NCBI GenBank assembly: GCA_964388575.1
Contig: CAYMAZ010000012.1
Location: 11,355 to 75,354 of the forward strand
Direction: 5' to 3'
Length of the DNA: 64,000 bases
Origin: CAYMAZ01 sp964388575
Lineage (GTDB): Bacteria; Bacteroidota; Bacteroidia; Bacteroidales; DTU049
Below the pieces are notes generated by a model. It searched no databases. It had not been told where the DNA came from and saw only the letters and a list, made by a program, of their open reading frames with translations. The position numbers and the translations under genes were made by a program. Numbering within the stretch: position 1 is the stretch's first letter; each line of letters starts with the position of its first letter. Positions 24,670-32,684 of the stretch are shown here, one piece after another.

Positions 24670-27075
24670 TTATTTAATTTTCAACATTCTAAGTGTTTGT
24701 GATTGAGACTCAGTTTGGAGTGTATACATGTAAATACCTGGTTTCAGTGTGTTGCCATCTTTGTCTTCTCCGTTCCATTCAACTGTGTATTGTCCTGGAG
24801 CCTTGTATTCATCTGTAAGAGTCTGAATGTGCGCCCCATTCATGTTGTGGATGTTTAGTTGTATATGTGTAGGTTTTGTCAATGTATATGCTATTTGTGT
24901 TTCAGAATGAAATGGATTAGGAACGTTTTGATGTAAAATACAGCCGGAGATATCGTCTTCTCTAATATTTGAACTGGATGGAACAACATGGATTGTTCCA
25001 AAATAGGGAAGAATGTCAGATCCTGTGATCGTTACCTGCAAAGTATCAATCTGTGAAAATTCCACGTTAAAAGTCGCAAGTCCCTGAGAGTTTGTTTTTT
25101 CATTCAGTAAAACATGATTGCTGCTGATATTTACATTGGCATTGATGGCAGGAAGTCCAGATGACTGATAGGTAACAAAAACATGAAAGGGATCGGAATA
25201 GACTTCAACAGTTTGTGGATGATCGGCATCAATAAGACGAGGGGTTGTTTTCCAGATATGTGTGCTTGGATCACCCAGATCACAATACACGTTGTAATGG
25301 TATTCAACCATTGGGTCAGTCCCAAGTTCCTGATAGAGAAAGAGTTTTCCTCTTAGAAGAGCCTGAGCAGGTGTGGTCATCCCTTCCTGAAACATGCCGA
25401 TATAGATGCCCTTATCAACTCTGTTATTTGGTGCAGTATGAGTATTTGATGTGGGCCCAACAAAATTAACTGCACCTCTCGGATTGTCAATGGTTCCAAG
25501 CTTAAGCCACTGTTCACCGAAGCAATTGCCACCGGATGCATTAAACATTGCAACACCGCAGCCAATGTTTGTGACAAAGGTGAGTTTTTCACCATTGACG
25601 ACGTTATTGACCTGACTTGTTGAAAACGGATAACAATTGGCCCACCATCCTGTTGACCAACCTTCACCCCGATAGTTCAGGAAACTTCTGCCATCATTGA
25701 TTGCAGACAGCACCATATTCAGGTTCATTGTGCAACCCTGGCTTGTGCCAATAGCCCCGTCACTCATAAGTGTGTCAACAGTAAGAAAATTTCCGTCATC
25801 CATCATGACCTGTGCAGTATATCTTTTAGTTTCAATCTGTGATAAATAAGCATTGTTAGAGCAGCAGATCCCTTTTCTGAACCATGTCGTATCAGCCATA
25901 TAGGGAGTCTTCTCGTACATCATGAATTTTTTCAGTAAAAGCTGTAGAATGTCTGCTGTTGTACTTGGAATACGGCCCACAAACATCTCTGGAAAGTAAT
26001 CATTGCCGTCAACTTTGACAAAAAAATCTTCGTCAGGGAAGGAATAGCTTGGATATGTCACAATTTTTTTGGGAAAAATTCCGTCGTCTCCAACCAATAT
26101 AACATAGGTTGGAGGATCCTGAGAAAAAAAATACAAATTGGAAACATGACTCTGAATTGTATTCGGATTATTTGCTGTTGCACTGATATCACTGAATTTT
26201 GTGACAACGACATTCCACCCGGAACTTGTTTTCCATTTGAAGTATTCAGTGAAGTAGGGATAAAAATTATCTGGCACAATGTACAATAATACTTCCTCTC
26301 CATTTTCTTTTCCGTTGAACTCCGAATCAAGGATTTCCTGATAGTTGAAAATGGTGTTTTTGTAAAGTGCTCCAAAAGAAGGTGCTATGGCCCGTTTGGG
26401 TGCAGTTTTTGGATTCACGGCTTCGTCATTTCCATAGTTTATTTTTACAGTCAGCGATGAAACAACTTGAATTTCACGTTCAGAAGGAATATATCTGACA
26501 GGATACACTTCTAATCGGGTGATACGAAAATCCCGAAACACAGATGGTTCGTCAATAGACACATAATTAGAAGGATAGATCAGTTCAGATTTGTAGGCTT
26601 CTTCATCGATCAGATATGCTGTTTCGGGTGCACCTTCTTCCCAGCTTTCTCTTGCGGGCGGTAATAAAATTCCTTTAAAATTAAAAATACTTCCTTCTTC
26701 AATGATTTCATAGGAAACAGATGCATTATCAGGAATTGCAATTATTTTTGATATATAGGGTAGGGAAGGACTGCCTGCATCATTCGTGAAAACATCTGCA
26801 AACAGATCGATATTTTGGAAAACACCCTGATCAGTATTGAGATTTTGGATGTTAAATCCGAATAAGTCAATTTTTATGACTGTTGAATTTCTGTCGTGTG
26901 ATATGAGTGTAACCTCCGGTGAACTGGGTTGCTCATTGTTTGTGTCAAAGGGCACCCATTGGGCAAAGGTTGGATTTTGCACAATGAGCAATGAGAACAA
27001 AAAAACAGATAGTACACATCCCATAATATTTTTGTTGTGTGTTTGGAATGTTGCTGTTACATTGGTTTTTTTCAT
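24670..27075 (-). CDS. Gingipain-fold (peptidase C25) protein with T9SS sorting domain; catalytic His replaced
   Basis: 801 residues: signal peptide to ~residue 39, a propeptide-like region with EVYPVRYIPSEREIQVVSSL, a C25 domain from ~250 to 620, an Ig-like segment, and a C-terminal T9SS sorting domain (NVPNPFHSETQIAY, then GIYMYTLQTESQSQTLRMLK). In gingipains the dyad lies in a GHG motif and a Cys about 33 residues later. Here the first site reads NYRGEGW with Glu471 (codon 25663-25665) instead of His, while Cys506 in NIGCGVAMF is kept. It is therefore either inactive or altered. First gene of the nine-gene pgs unit, with the promoter 90 bases upstream. Confidence 0.8.
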   Translation of the reverse strand: MKKTNVTATFQTHNKNIMGCVLSVFLFSLLIVQNPTFAQWVPFDTNNEQPSSPEVTLISHDRNSTVIKIDLFGFNIQNLNTDQGVFQNIDLFADVFTNDAGSPSLPYISKIIAIPDNASVSYEIIEEGSIFNFKGILLPPARESWEEGAPETAYLIDEEAYKSELIYPSNYVSIDEPSVFRDFRITRLEVYPVRYIPSEREIQVVSSLTVKINYGNDEAVNPKTAPKRAIAPSFGALYKNTIFNYQEILDSEFNGKENGEEVLLYIVPDNFYPYFTEYFKWKTSSGWNVVVTKFSDISATANNPNTIQSHVSNLYFFSQDPPTYVILVGDDGIFPKKIVTYPSYSFPDEDFFVKVDGNDYFPEMFVGRIPSTTADILQLLLKKFMMYEKTPYMADTTWFRKGICCSNNAYLSQIETKRYTAQVMMDDGNFLTVDTLMSDGAIGTSQGCTMNLNMVLSAINDGRSFLNYRGEGWSTGWWANCYPFSTSQVNNVVNGEKLTFVTNIGCGVAMFNASGGNCFGEQWLKLGTIDNPRGAVNFVGPTSNTHTAPNNRVDKGIYIGMFQEGMTTPAQALLRGKLFLYQELGTDPMVEYHYNVYCDLGDPSTHIWKTTPRLIDADHPQTVEVYSDPFHVFVTYQSSGLPAINANVNISSNHVLLNEKTNSQGLATFNVEFSQIDTLQVTITGSDILPYFGTIHVVPSSSNIREDDISGCILHQNVPNPFHSETQIAYTLTKPTHIQLNIHNMNGAHIQTLTDEYKAPGQYTVEWNGEDKDGNTLKPGIYMYTLQTESQSQTLRMLKIK

Positions 27076-27164
27076 ACAGTGGATGTTTTATTTGAGTTCA
27101 TGGAAATGAATAAAATGAAGATGTTGAATCGGAGAGAAAAGCAACATGATAAATTTTATTCAGG

Positions 27165-27196
27165 CAAAAATAAACATATAAATAGTTTGTCTCAAA
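27165..27196 (-). promoter_or_regulatory. Promoter of the C25-pgs operon
   Basis: On the minus strand TTTG (27193-27196) and TATTTTTG (27165-27172) are separated by 20 bases, matching the Bacteroidota -33/-7 pattern. It lies about 90 bases before the C25 start and no comparable element is seen in the short junctions downstream. Confidence 0.55.
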
Positions 27197-27260
27197 TTTT
27201 TTTTTAAAAAAAATGAGATTTGATCAGTTCCGGTAAATGAAATGAATTGGATGGGCGATT

Positions 27261-28496
27261 CTAGAAAAAATAAAAAAAGGTCAGAAGTAATCTGAGGTTG
27301 GCAATTTCTTTGGAATTTTGCACCTTCCCATGATGATCAGGAGTTCCATATGCAGCTACAGTATACTCAGGTTCAAAAGAAATCTGAACGGAGTTTGAGA
27401 CCCATGAAACCGAGGGTGCTATTCTGTACAAATAATCAATGTCAGTTCCACGGGAATAGTATTTTCCTGTGTTGATTTCACTTGTTCCGAAGTTTTTTGC
27501 ATATCCGGCAAATAAACTGAAGATATATTTCTGACCATACTGGACATTTCCCCAAACAAAAAGATGATTGGTTGGAGTATAGGTTTCTTTCCCGCTTAGC
27601 GTATCATATTTCTGCACAGCATAACCGCCAAGCATCAGATGTTCTGTCAGATTCTGACCGTAAATAGATTTGGCTCTCCAGGTGAATTTGTTTTTTGAGT
27701 ATTTCCAGTAGATCATTGCTGCAAGACTTGAAATCTGTTCACCCGTGGTAATCAGGCTGTCTGTTGCCAGTCTTGGACGCAGTGTTTTCCAGTCTCCTGC
27801 CAGCCCAAACACATGGTTGTCATTTTTATATTGTATTTGAAGATGAATATTCGGTACAAGTGCATTTCTCATATAGACTCCGTTATACCCCAGCGGTCCG
27901 TCGTTTGAGTTGTCTCTTTGTGACAGGAGCGCCAGTTGAATATTCACATTATTCAGATATCTTGTGTAACTGAGCTGAGGGTTTCTGATGAAGGGCTGAA
28001 ACGGTGCTCCGGTATTCAGTGAAATGACATACGGAAAAACATCAGGAACAAACATTGGGTGCCAATATTGTCCAAATAGCATTTCCGAATGCTCCCATTT
28101 CAGTTTGCCAAAAGCATGCCTCAGTCTTAACCCGTTGATATCGGCATTGGTAACTCCTGAAAAATCCGCCTCAATAATACCGGAAGTTTTTGCTCCAAAA
28201 GCATCCGGTCCTGTTATCAATCCGGTTAGTCGCGATGTCACCGGACTGAAATTCACATAATCTGAAGCATTAATGTCATTTCCATTTTGATCGGGAAGAA
28301 CATCTTTTGGATAAAATAAAAACAATTCTTCTCTTGAAGCAACAACCTGTCGCATATCATACCAGTAATCACTTTTTACAAAACCTTTGAAAGTGATTCC
28401 AAACTTTTTTTTCTCAGTTTGAGTGCTGTTATTTTGTGACATGACATTTCCGGAAAACAATACCAGAATTGTTGAAATAATTACAAAATGTTTCAT
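27261..28496 (-). CDS. Outer-membrane porin-like protein (DcaP-like)
   Basis: 411 residues. Signal peptide ends near NVMSQ (residue ~20). The rest is beta-strand rich: FKGFVKSDYWYD at the start, GIIEADFSG, LRLRHAFGKLKWEHSEMLFG with QYWHPMF, and a C-terminus ending FFYFF. The GFVKSDYWYD plus RHAFGKL-x-W-x(3)-LFGQYW pattern resembles DcaP-type trimeric porins. Substrate is unknown. It is 185 bases upstream of the C25-pgs promoter and has its own transcript, so I do not include it in the pgs unit. The following symporter gene on the same strand is 97 bases upstream of it. Confidence 0.7.
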   Translation of the reverse strand: MKHFVIISTILVLFSGNVMSQNNSTQTEKKKFGITFKGFVKSDYWYDMRQVVASREELFLFYPKDVLPDQNGNDINASDYVNFSPVTSRLTGLITGPDAFGAKTSGIIEADFSGVTNADINGLRLRHAFGKLKWEHSEMLFGQYWHPMFVPDVFPYVISLNTGAPFQPFIRNPQLSYTRYLNNVNIQLALLSQRDNSNDGPLGYNGVYMRNALVPNIHLQIQYKNDNHVFGLAGDWKTLRPRLATDSLITTGEQISSLAAMIYWKYSKNKFTWRAKSIYGQNLTEHLMLGGYAVQKYDTLSGKETYTPTNHLFVWGNVQYGQKYIFSLFAGYAKNFGTSEINTGKYYSRGTDIDYLYRIAPSVSWVSNSVQISFEPEYTVAAYGTPDHHGKVQNSKEIANLRLLLTFFYFF

Positions 28497-28593
28497 ATCA
28501 ATCAGTTGTTTTTGTTATATTGTGTTGATTGTCAGCGATTACAGGATATTAAGAAAGCTGGAATTAAACACTTACAAAAGGTTAATGAAGAAT

Positions 28594-30030
28594 TTACTTA
28601 GGTGATGTTTTTTTACTCAACAAACTGAAAACAGTAGCTATAACCAACGATGCCAGCATTCCGATTGTGCCGGCTTCGGGAGAGGACATACCTGAGAAAT
28701 ATAATCCCAGACACGAAACAAGTGCCCCGATTCCGGAAACAAATGCACCAGGTTTATTCATGCGCTTGTTCAATATTCCCAAGACAAAGGGCCCAAGGAA
28801 AAATGCTCCCAATGCCCCCCATGAAATCCCGAGTATTTCTACAATTACATCCATTTCAATGGCAGCAAACAACACAGCGAGTAAAACAAAAAATGCGCTC
28901 ATGTACCTCATCATCTGAGTCTGTTTCTTATCTGAAATATTTTTATTGATAAATCCTGTCCAGAAATCTTTCGTAAATGAGGAGCTGGAAATCAGTACAA
29001 GTGATGCAAGTGTTGACATGGAGGCTGAAAGAATGAGCAACAATATAATTACAGCAAGCGATGAAGGTATTATGTTTGTTAACAACTCGGGCATCAGTCG
29101 GTCAAACATCGGTCCTGCTTCATTGAATGCTTTCGGTGTGTCAGTGGGGTTCAGAAAAACTCTTGTTGTCGTTCCCATAAAGTAGGCAACTCCACCGATC
29201 AGAATTGCAAAAAATGTTGAAGCTACGACACCAATTTTAACTGATCTTTTATCCCGTATGGCCATGAACTTTTGTACAAGCTGAGGCATGGCAAATGGAG
29301 CAAGACTTGTCAGGGCGACCAAAGAAAAAAGTGGCCACCAGCCTGGAGGTCCGATAGAAGATGATAGTTTTGGAGAAATTGTTTTGAGAGATTCCATGAT
29401 GTGACCCACACCACCTCCTTTCTGAACTGTAAAATAAAATAATAAAATGACACTGACAGTCATAATCAGGCCGAAAATCATGTCTATCATGGCCATTGAT
29501 TTGTATCCGCCCAGAACAATATATGTTGCTGTGAAAATTCCCATTGCAATAAGAATGTAAATATAGGGAACACCAAGTGATATTTCAAACAGGTACGAAA
29601 GTCCCATAAATACAGCAGCTGAGTATGGGATCAGAAAAATAAATATGACAATTGCGGAAACGAGTTTGAGGAGAGATGAGTTGTATCGTTTTTCGAGATA
29701 TTCACTGATCGTGCTGATATTGAATTTAATTGATGCCTGTTTGATGCGCCAGCCAAGCATAAGCCAGACAGCAGTGACTCCGATAAATGCGTTGAAAAAT
29801 GCAATCCAGAGCGAAGAAATGCCAAATTTCCAACCAGCAGTGCCAGCATAGCCGATAAAAAGTACCGCTGAAAAATATGCAGTGCCGTATGAAAAAGCTG
29901 TCATCCATGGACCCACATTTCCGCCACCCAGCAAGAAGTCTTTGGATGACTTTGTTTTTCTCAATCCGATAATACCAATTACAATGATCATAATGGCATA
30001 TAATGAAAGAACAATCACTTTGCTTATCAT
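28594..30030 (-). CDS. Sodium:solute symporter family protein
   Basis: 478 residues with about thirteen membrane segments. The SSS-family core is seen in GTAYFSAVLFIGYAGTAGWK near residue 50, GGYKSMAMIDMIFG near 175, and LILSASMSTLASLVLISSSS near 335, which carries the sodium-site serines. The family brings in proline, pantothenate, sugars or other solutes with sodium; substrate cannot be read here. The arrangement next to a porin gene on the same strand suggests an outer/inner membrane uptake pair. A -7 match lies 30 bases before the ATG. Confidence 0.9.
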   Translation of the reverse strand: MISKVIVLSLYAIMIIVIGIIGLRKTKSSKDFLLGGGNVGPWMTAFSYGTAYFSAVLFIGYAGTAGWKFGISSLWIAFFNAFIGVTAVWLMLGWRIKQASIKFNISTISEYLEKRYNSSLLKLVSAIVIFIFLIPYSAAVFMGLSYLFEISLGVPYIYILIAMGIFTATYIVLGGYKSMAMIDMIFGLIMTVSVILLFYFTVQKGGGVGHIMESLKTISPKLSSSIGPPGWWPLFSLVALTSLAPFAMPQLVQKFMAIRDKRSVKIGVVASTFFAILIGGVAYFMGTTTRVFLNPTDTPKAFNEAGPMFDRLMPELLTNIIPSSLAVIILLLILSASMSTLASLVLISSSSFTKDFWTGFINKNISDKKQTQMMRYMSAFFVLLAVLFAAIEMDVIVEILGISWGALGAFFLGPFVLGILNKRMNKPGAFVSGIGALVSCLGLYFSGMSSPEAGTIGMLASLVIATVFSLLSKKTSPK

Positions 30031-30059
30031 GTATAAAAAAGTTTAAAAATTTAAGTTGT

Positions 30060-30067
30060 CAAAAATA
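30060..30067 (-). promoter_or_regulatory. -7 element for the sodium symporter gene
   Basis: Minus strand TATTTTTG fits TAnnTTTG, 29 bases before the ATG. No clear -33 box. Confidence 0.35.
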
Positions 30068-30097
30068 CTAAAAATGTTTACGCTGAACCGTTAAAAT

Positions 30098-30127
30098 AAA
30101 AAAAGGGATTGTATCTTAATCCCTTTT
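30098..30127 (-). terminator. Terminator of the RRM gene
   Basis: Stem AAAGGGATT / AATCCCTTT with a seven-base loop, followed on the minus strand by a run of seven T. It lies 21 bases past the RRM stop. Confidence 0.75.
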
Positions 30128-30148
30128 TCATTCTATGATAAACCATGC

Positions 30149-30415
30149 TTATCTGTTGAAATCGTTGTTTGCTTCTCTGGCTTGCGATTCTTTGACTACA
30201 ATTGTTCTATCCTGAAGTTCACTGTCATTCAGTGCTTGAATTGCTGAACGGGCTTCATCATCGTTTGGCATCTCAACAAATCCATAGCCTTTTGATCGGC
30301 CTGTATCTTTGTCAGTAATAATTTTGGCAGAAGTGACTTCTCCAAATTGTTCAAATGTGCTTTTTAAATCAGCAACACTGGTTGAATAGTTTAATTTTGC
30401 TACAAAAATGTTCAT
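30149..30415 (-). CDS. RRM-type RNA-binding protein
   Basis: 88 residues, a single RNA-recognition motif. RNP2 is MNIFVAKL at the very N-terminus and RNP1 is SKGYGFVEM near residues 43-51, with the aromatic residues that stack on RNA bases. Short RRM proteins of this type are frequent in Bacteroidota and cyanobacteria and are often linked to cold response. A -7 match at 30518-30525 would give a ~95-base leader containing a 14-bp perfect palindrome (30483-30496), which could be a regulatory site. It has its own terminator. Confidence 0.9.
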   Translation of the reverse strand: MNIFVAKLNYSTSVADLKSTFEQFGEVTSAKIITDKDTGRSKGYGFVEMPNDDEARSAIQALNDSELQDRTIVVKESQAREANNDFNR

Positions 30416-30482
30416 AAAATAAATATTTGAAAAATAATTAAAGGTTACAAAAGAATAAAATTAAATGAGGAGGTAATAAAAA

Positions 30483-30496
30483 TCAATATATATTGA
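30483..30496. repeat. 14-bp perfect palindrome upstream of the RRM gene
   Basis: TCAATATATATTGA, identical on both strands. The same 14 bases occur again at 39342-39355 in another intergenic region. A protein operator is possible but unproven. Confidence 0.5.
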
Positions 30497-30517
30497 AAAT
30501 GAGATTATTTACGGATG

Positions 30518-30525
30518 CAAAATTA
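30518..30525 (-). promoter_or_regulatory. -7 element for the RRM gene
   Basis: Minus strand TAATTTTG fits TAnnTTTG and implies a leader of roughly 95 bases, long for this genome. Confidence 0.4.
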
Positions 30526-30545
30526 AAATTAATTTTGATAAGATA

Positions 30546-30827
30546 TTACTGTTCTGATTTTTTTGCGCGTGATTTGTAGAAAATGGCAAAAAACTGTAGT
30601 GCATAACCTATGAGAAGTAAAAGGGGTGCTACAGTCAGTCTCTTAGTGTTAAAAATGGCTTCGTTGAAGGTAGTTGGATCATCACTTCCTCCACCGATCA
30701 TTAGAAAAAATCCAATGGTAATAAATGCAAGTCCGGCAATCATGATGTAATAATTCATTCTTGTAAACAGAAAATCTTTTTTCTTGGAACTTTGTGCCGG
30801 GGCTGGTGTTTTTTTACTGGGTGCCAT
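30546..30827 (-). CDS. DUF3098 family membrane protein
   Basis: 93 residues with two hydrophobic segments: YYIMIAGLAFITIGFFLMIG near 27-46 and TVAPLLLLIGYALQFFAIFY near 66-85. Between them is GGGSDDPTTFNEAIFNTKRL. This pattern matches DUF3098, a small inner-membrane protein encoded next to ftsX in many Bacteroidota. Function is unknown; the constant pairing with ftsX suggests a role in cell division or envelope maintenance. It is 12 bases downstream of ftsX here. Confidence 0.8.
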   Translation of the reverse strand: MAPSKKTPAPAQSSKKKDFLFTRMNYYIMIAGLAFITIGFFLMIGGGSDDPTTFNEAIFNTKRLTVAPLLLLIGYALQFFAIFYKSRAKKSEQ

Positions 30828-30839
30828 AATATTGATAAT

Positions 30840-31700
30840 TTATTTGTACAGACTGTCCTGATCAAGACGGACATATTTTCTGACAGCAACAGCTGAAGAA
30901 ATCACTGAAATAATAATGCCTGTAAGTACGATTAAAACTAAAAGAATTGCAAATAAGTCAAGATTGAAAATTTCTTTCAGATCAGGTATTTGTTTCTGAA
31001 AAAAGGAAATACTGAACATAAGAATTGCAATTGCAAGCGCAGAACCTGCAATCCCGATCCAGAAGCCTCTGCCAATAAATGGTCTTCTGACAAACCGATG
31101 CGTTGCTCCCACAAGGAGCATGCTTTTAATCAGAAAACGCTTTGAATATATATGAAGCCTCATGGTGTTGTTGATCAGCACGATACTGATTAGCAGAAGC
31201 AAAAGAGCAACAGTTATCAGAATGACTGAGATTCTGGTGATGTTGTCATTAATGACCTCTGTCAAATCTTTATCATAGTTTACATCCTTCACACTATTTA
31301 GTTTTTTAAGCTCAGCTTCAAGTGATTCAAGAGATTCTTTGTTGGCGTATTCATACTTCACATGAACGTCAATGGAGTAGGGGAGTGGAATGTATCCAAG
31401 AAATGAAATAAAATCTTCACCTGTGTCAGAAACGAGTCTTTGAGCAGCTTCTTCAGGAGAGACGATCATCGTAGACAGAACCATGGGATTTGAATCGAGA
31501 CTCTTCTGCAAATTAAAAATGTCTGCTTCTTTTGTGTCTTCTTTCAGCATAACTGTCACCATGATATTCTCTTTCACGTGCCTGGCAAGTTGATCACCGT
31601 GAAGAATAATTGTACCGATCAGCCCAAGCATAAACAGAACAAGTCCGATGCTTAAGATGGATGAAATGAAATTTGTGCCGTATCTGGTATACAATGTCAT
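30840..31700 (-). CDS. ftsX: Cell-division ABC transporter permease FtsX
   Basis: 286 residues with four membrane segments: one near residues 13-33, then three near 165-190, 215-235 and 255-277. The periplasmic domain between the first two includes ENIMVTVMLKEDTKEADIFN and the Pro-Tyr-Ser-Ile-Asp-Val strand expected in FtsX. It works with the ATPase FtsE to control septal peptidoglycan hydrolases. No ftsE is next to it, which is common in Bacteroidota. A -7 match (minus-strand TACTTTTG, 31726-31733) lies 25 bases upstream of the ATG. Confidence 0.88.
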   Translation of the reverse strand: MTLYTRYGTNFISSILSIGLVLFMLGLIGTIILHGDQLARHVKENIMVTVMLKEDTKEADIFNLQKSLDSNPMVLSTMIVSPEEAAQRLVSDTGEDFISFLGYIPLPYSIDVHVKYEYANKESLESLEAELKKLNSVKDVNYDKDLTEVINDNITRISVILITVALLLLLISIVLINNTMRLHIYSKRFLIKSMLLVGATHRFVRRPFIGRGFWIGIAGSALAIAILMFSISFFQKQIPDLKEIFNLDLFAILLVLIVLTGIIISVISSAVAVRKYVRLDQDSLYK

Positions 31701-31751
31701 GGTGTTTCAGGATGATTTTGCAGTGCAAAAGTACATAAAAATCAAAATATG

Positions 31752-32510
31752 TTAACGGAAGAAAATAAATTGTATTGCTGAAAACAAAATCATAATTACC
31801 ACCAGCCATTTGATGAACTTCGTTCCGGTTCGGATTGCCGTTTTTGCTGCAACATATGCTCCGATCATATTTCCTGCTGCCAGAATAATTCCCACTGTCC
31901 AGTCTATCTGATTGTATCTCCAGAAAATTACAATCGCAAGGGGAGTAAAAATAAATGTAAGAAATAATTTCAGTGCATTGGCCCTGATCAGATCAAAACC
32001 GGGTCCAAGGACAAGTGCAAACAGAATAAAAATACCTACACCAGCCTGAATAAAACCTCCGTAAATGCCAATCAGAAAAAAGAATATGTAATGAAGCGGT
32101 TTAATGATATGTGTCTGACCTTTCTTGTAAACTCTATTCCAGTTCCCCGGTGTAAATATGATTACAAAAGTCATCAGAATGAAAATTCCTCCAAGTATTT
32201 TTTCAAAATACATAACTGGTATTTGTGTGGCAATAAATGCTCCGGGTATTGCTCCAAGAATAACCGGAACAGATAGTTTTAATGCTGTTCCTGTATCAAG
32301 AATTTTCTCTTTTTTAAATGTAAATAACCCGACAATTGTCTGCATGAGAATGGCAATTCTGTTGGATCCGTTGGCTACTCCTGCATCCAATCCAAGAAAT
32401 ATGAGCAACGGGAGGGTGATTAATGAACCACTACCGGCAAGTGTGTTAATAAATCCAACAAACAGCCCGGTAATAAAAATTGCACCACCCGTCAGAATAT
32501 CTACATCCAT
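31752..32510 (-). CDS. TSUP (TauE/SafE) family permease
   Basis: 252 residues, about eight membrane segments arranged as two related halves, as in TauE/SafE/YfcA exporters. Family features include GFINTLAGSGSLITLPLL near the N-terminus (the conserved Gly-Gly/Ser-Gly turn) and GIYGGFIQAGVGIFILFAL in the second half. The family moves sulfite, sulfonates or related organic anions; the substrate here is unknown. It is 51 bases upstream of ftsX on the same strand, with its own -7 match (minus-strand TAGTTTTG, 32528-32535). Confidence 0.85.
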   Translation of the reverse strand: MDVDILTGGAIFITGLFVGFINTLAGSGSLITLPLLIFLGLDAGVANGSNRIAILMQTIVGLFTFKKEKILDTGTALKLSVPVILGAIPGAFIATQIPVMYFEKILGGIFILMTFVIIFTPGNWNRVYKKGQTHIIKPLHYIFFFLIGIYGGFIQAGVGIFILFALVLGPGFDLIRANALKLFLTFIFTPLAIVIFWRYNQIDWTVGIILAAGNMIGAYVAAKTAIRTGTKFIKWLVVIMILFSAIQFIFFR

Positions 32511-32684
32511 GTTTAGAAAGTATTTTGCAAAACTAATGTTTTTTTGACTTTGCTTTTTTTATGTAAGATTTATGCCTGATCAAGAAAAAATATGTGTAAG
32601 TTTGTGCCGCTTTTTAACAATTATAAATTGTTGTCGTGATTGATTAACTCGAAAAATTTCAAACTTCATCCTCAAATCATTAAG

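Noticed and set aside
24670..27075. Active gingipain-type protease
   Set aside because: The expected catalytic His is Glu471, so activity is not assumed.
27261..28496. Porin as part of the pgs operon
   Set aside because: A separate promoter lies between it and the C25 gene, with a 185-base junction, unlike the tight spacing inside the operon.
32640..32684. Earlier TTG start for gatE
   Set aside because: The 15 extra residues are not family-like, and the ATG at 32685 gives a normal GatE N-terminus.
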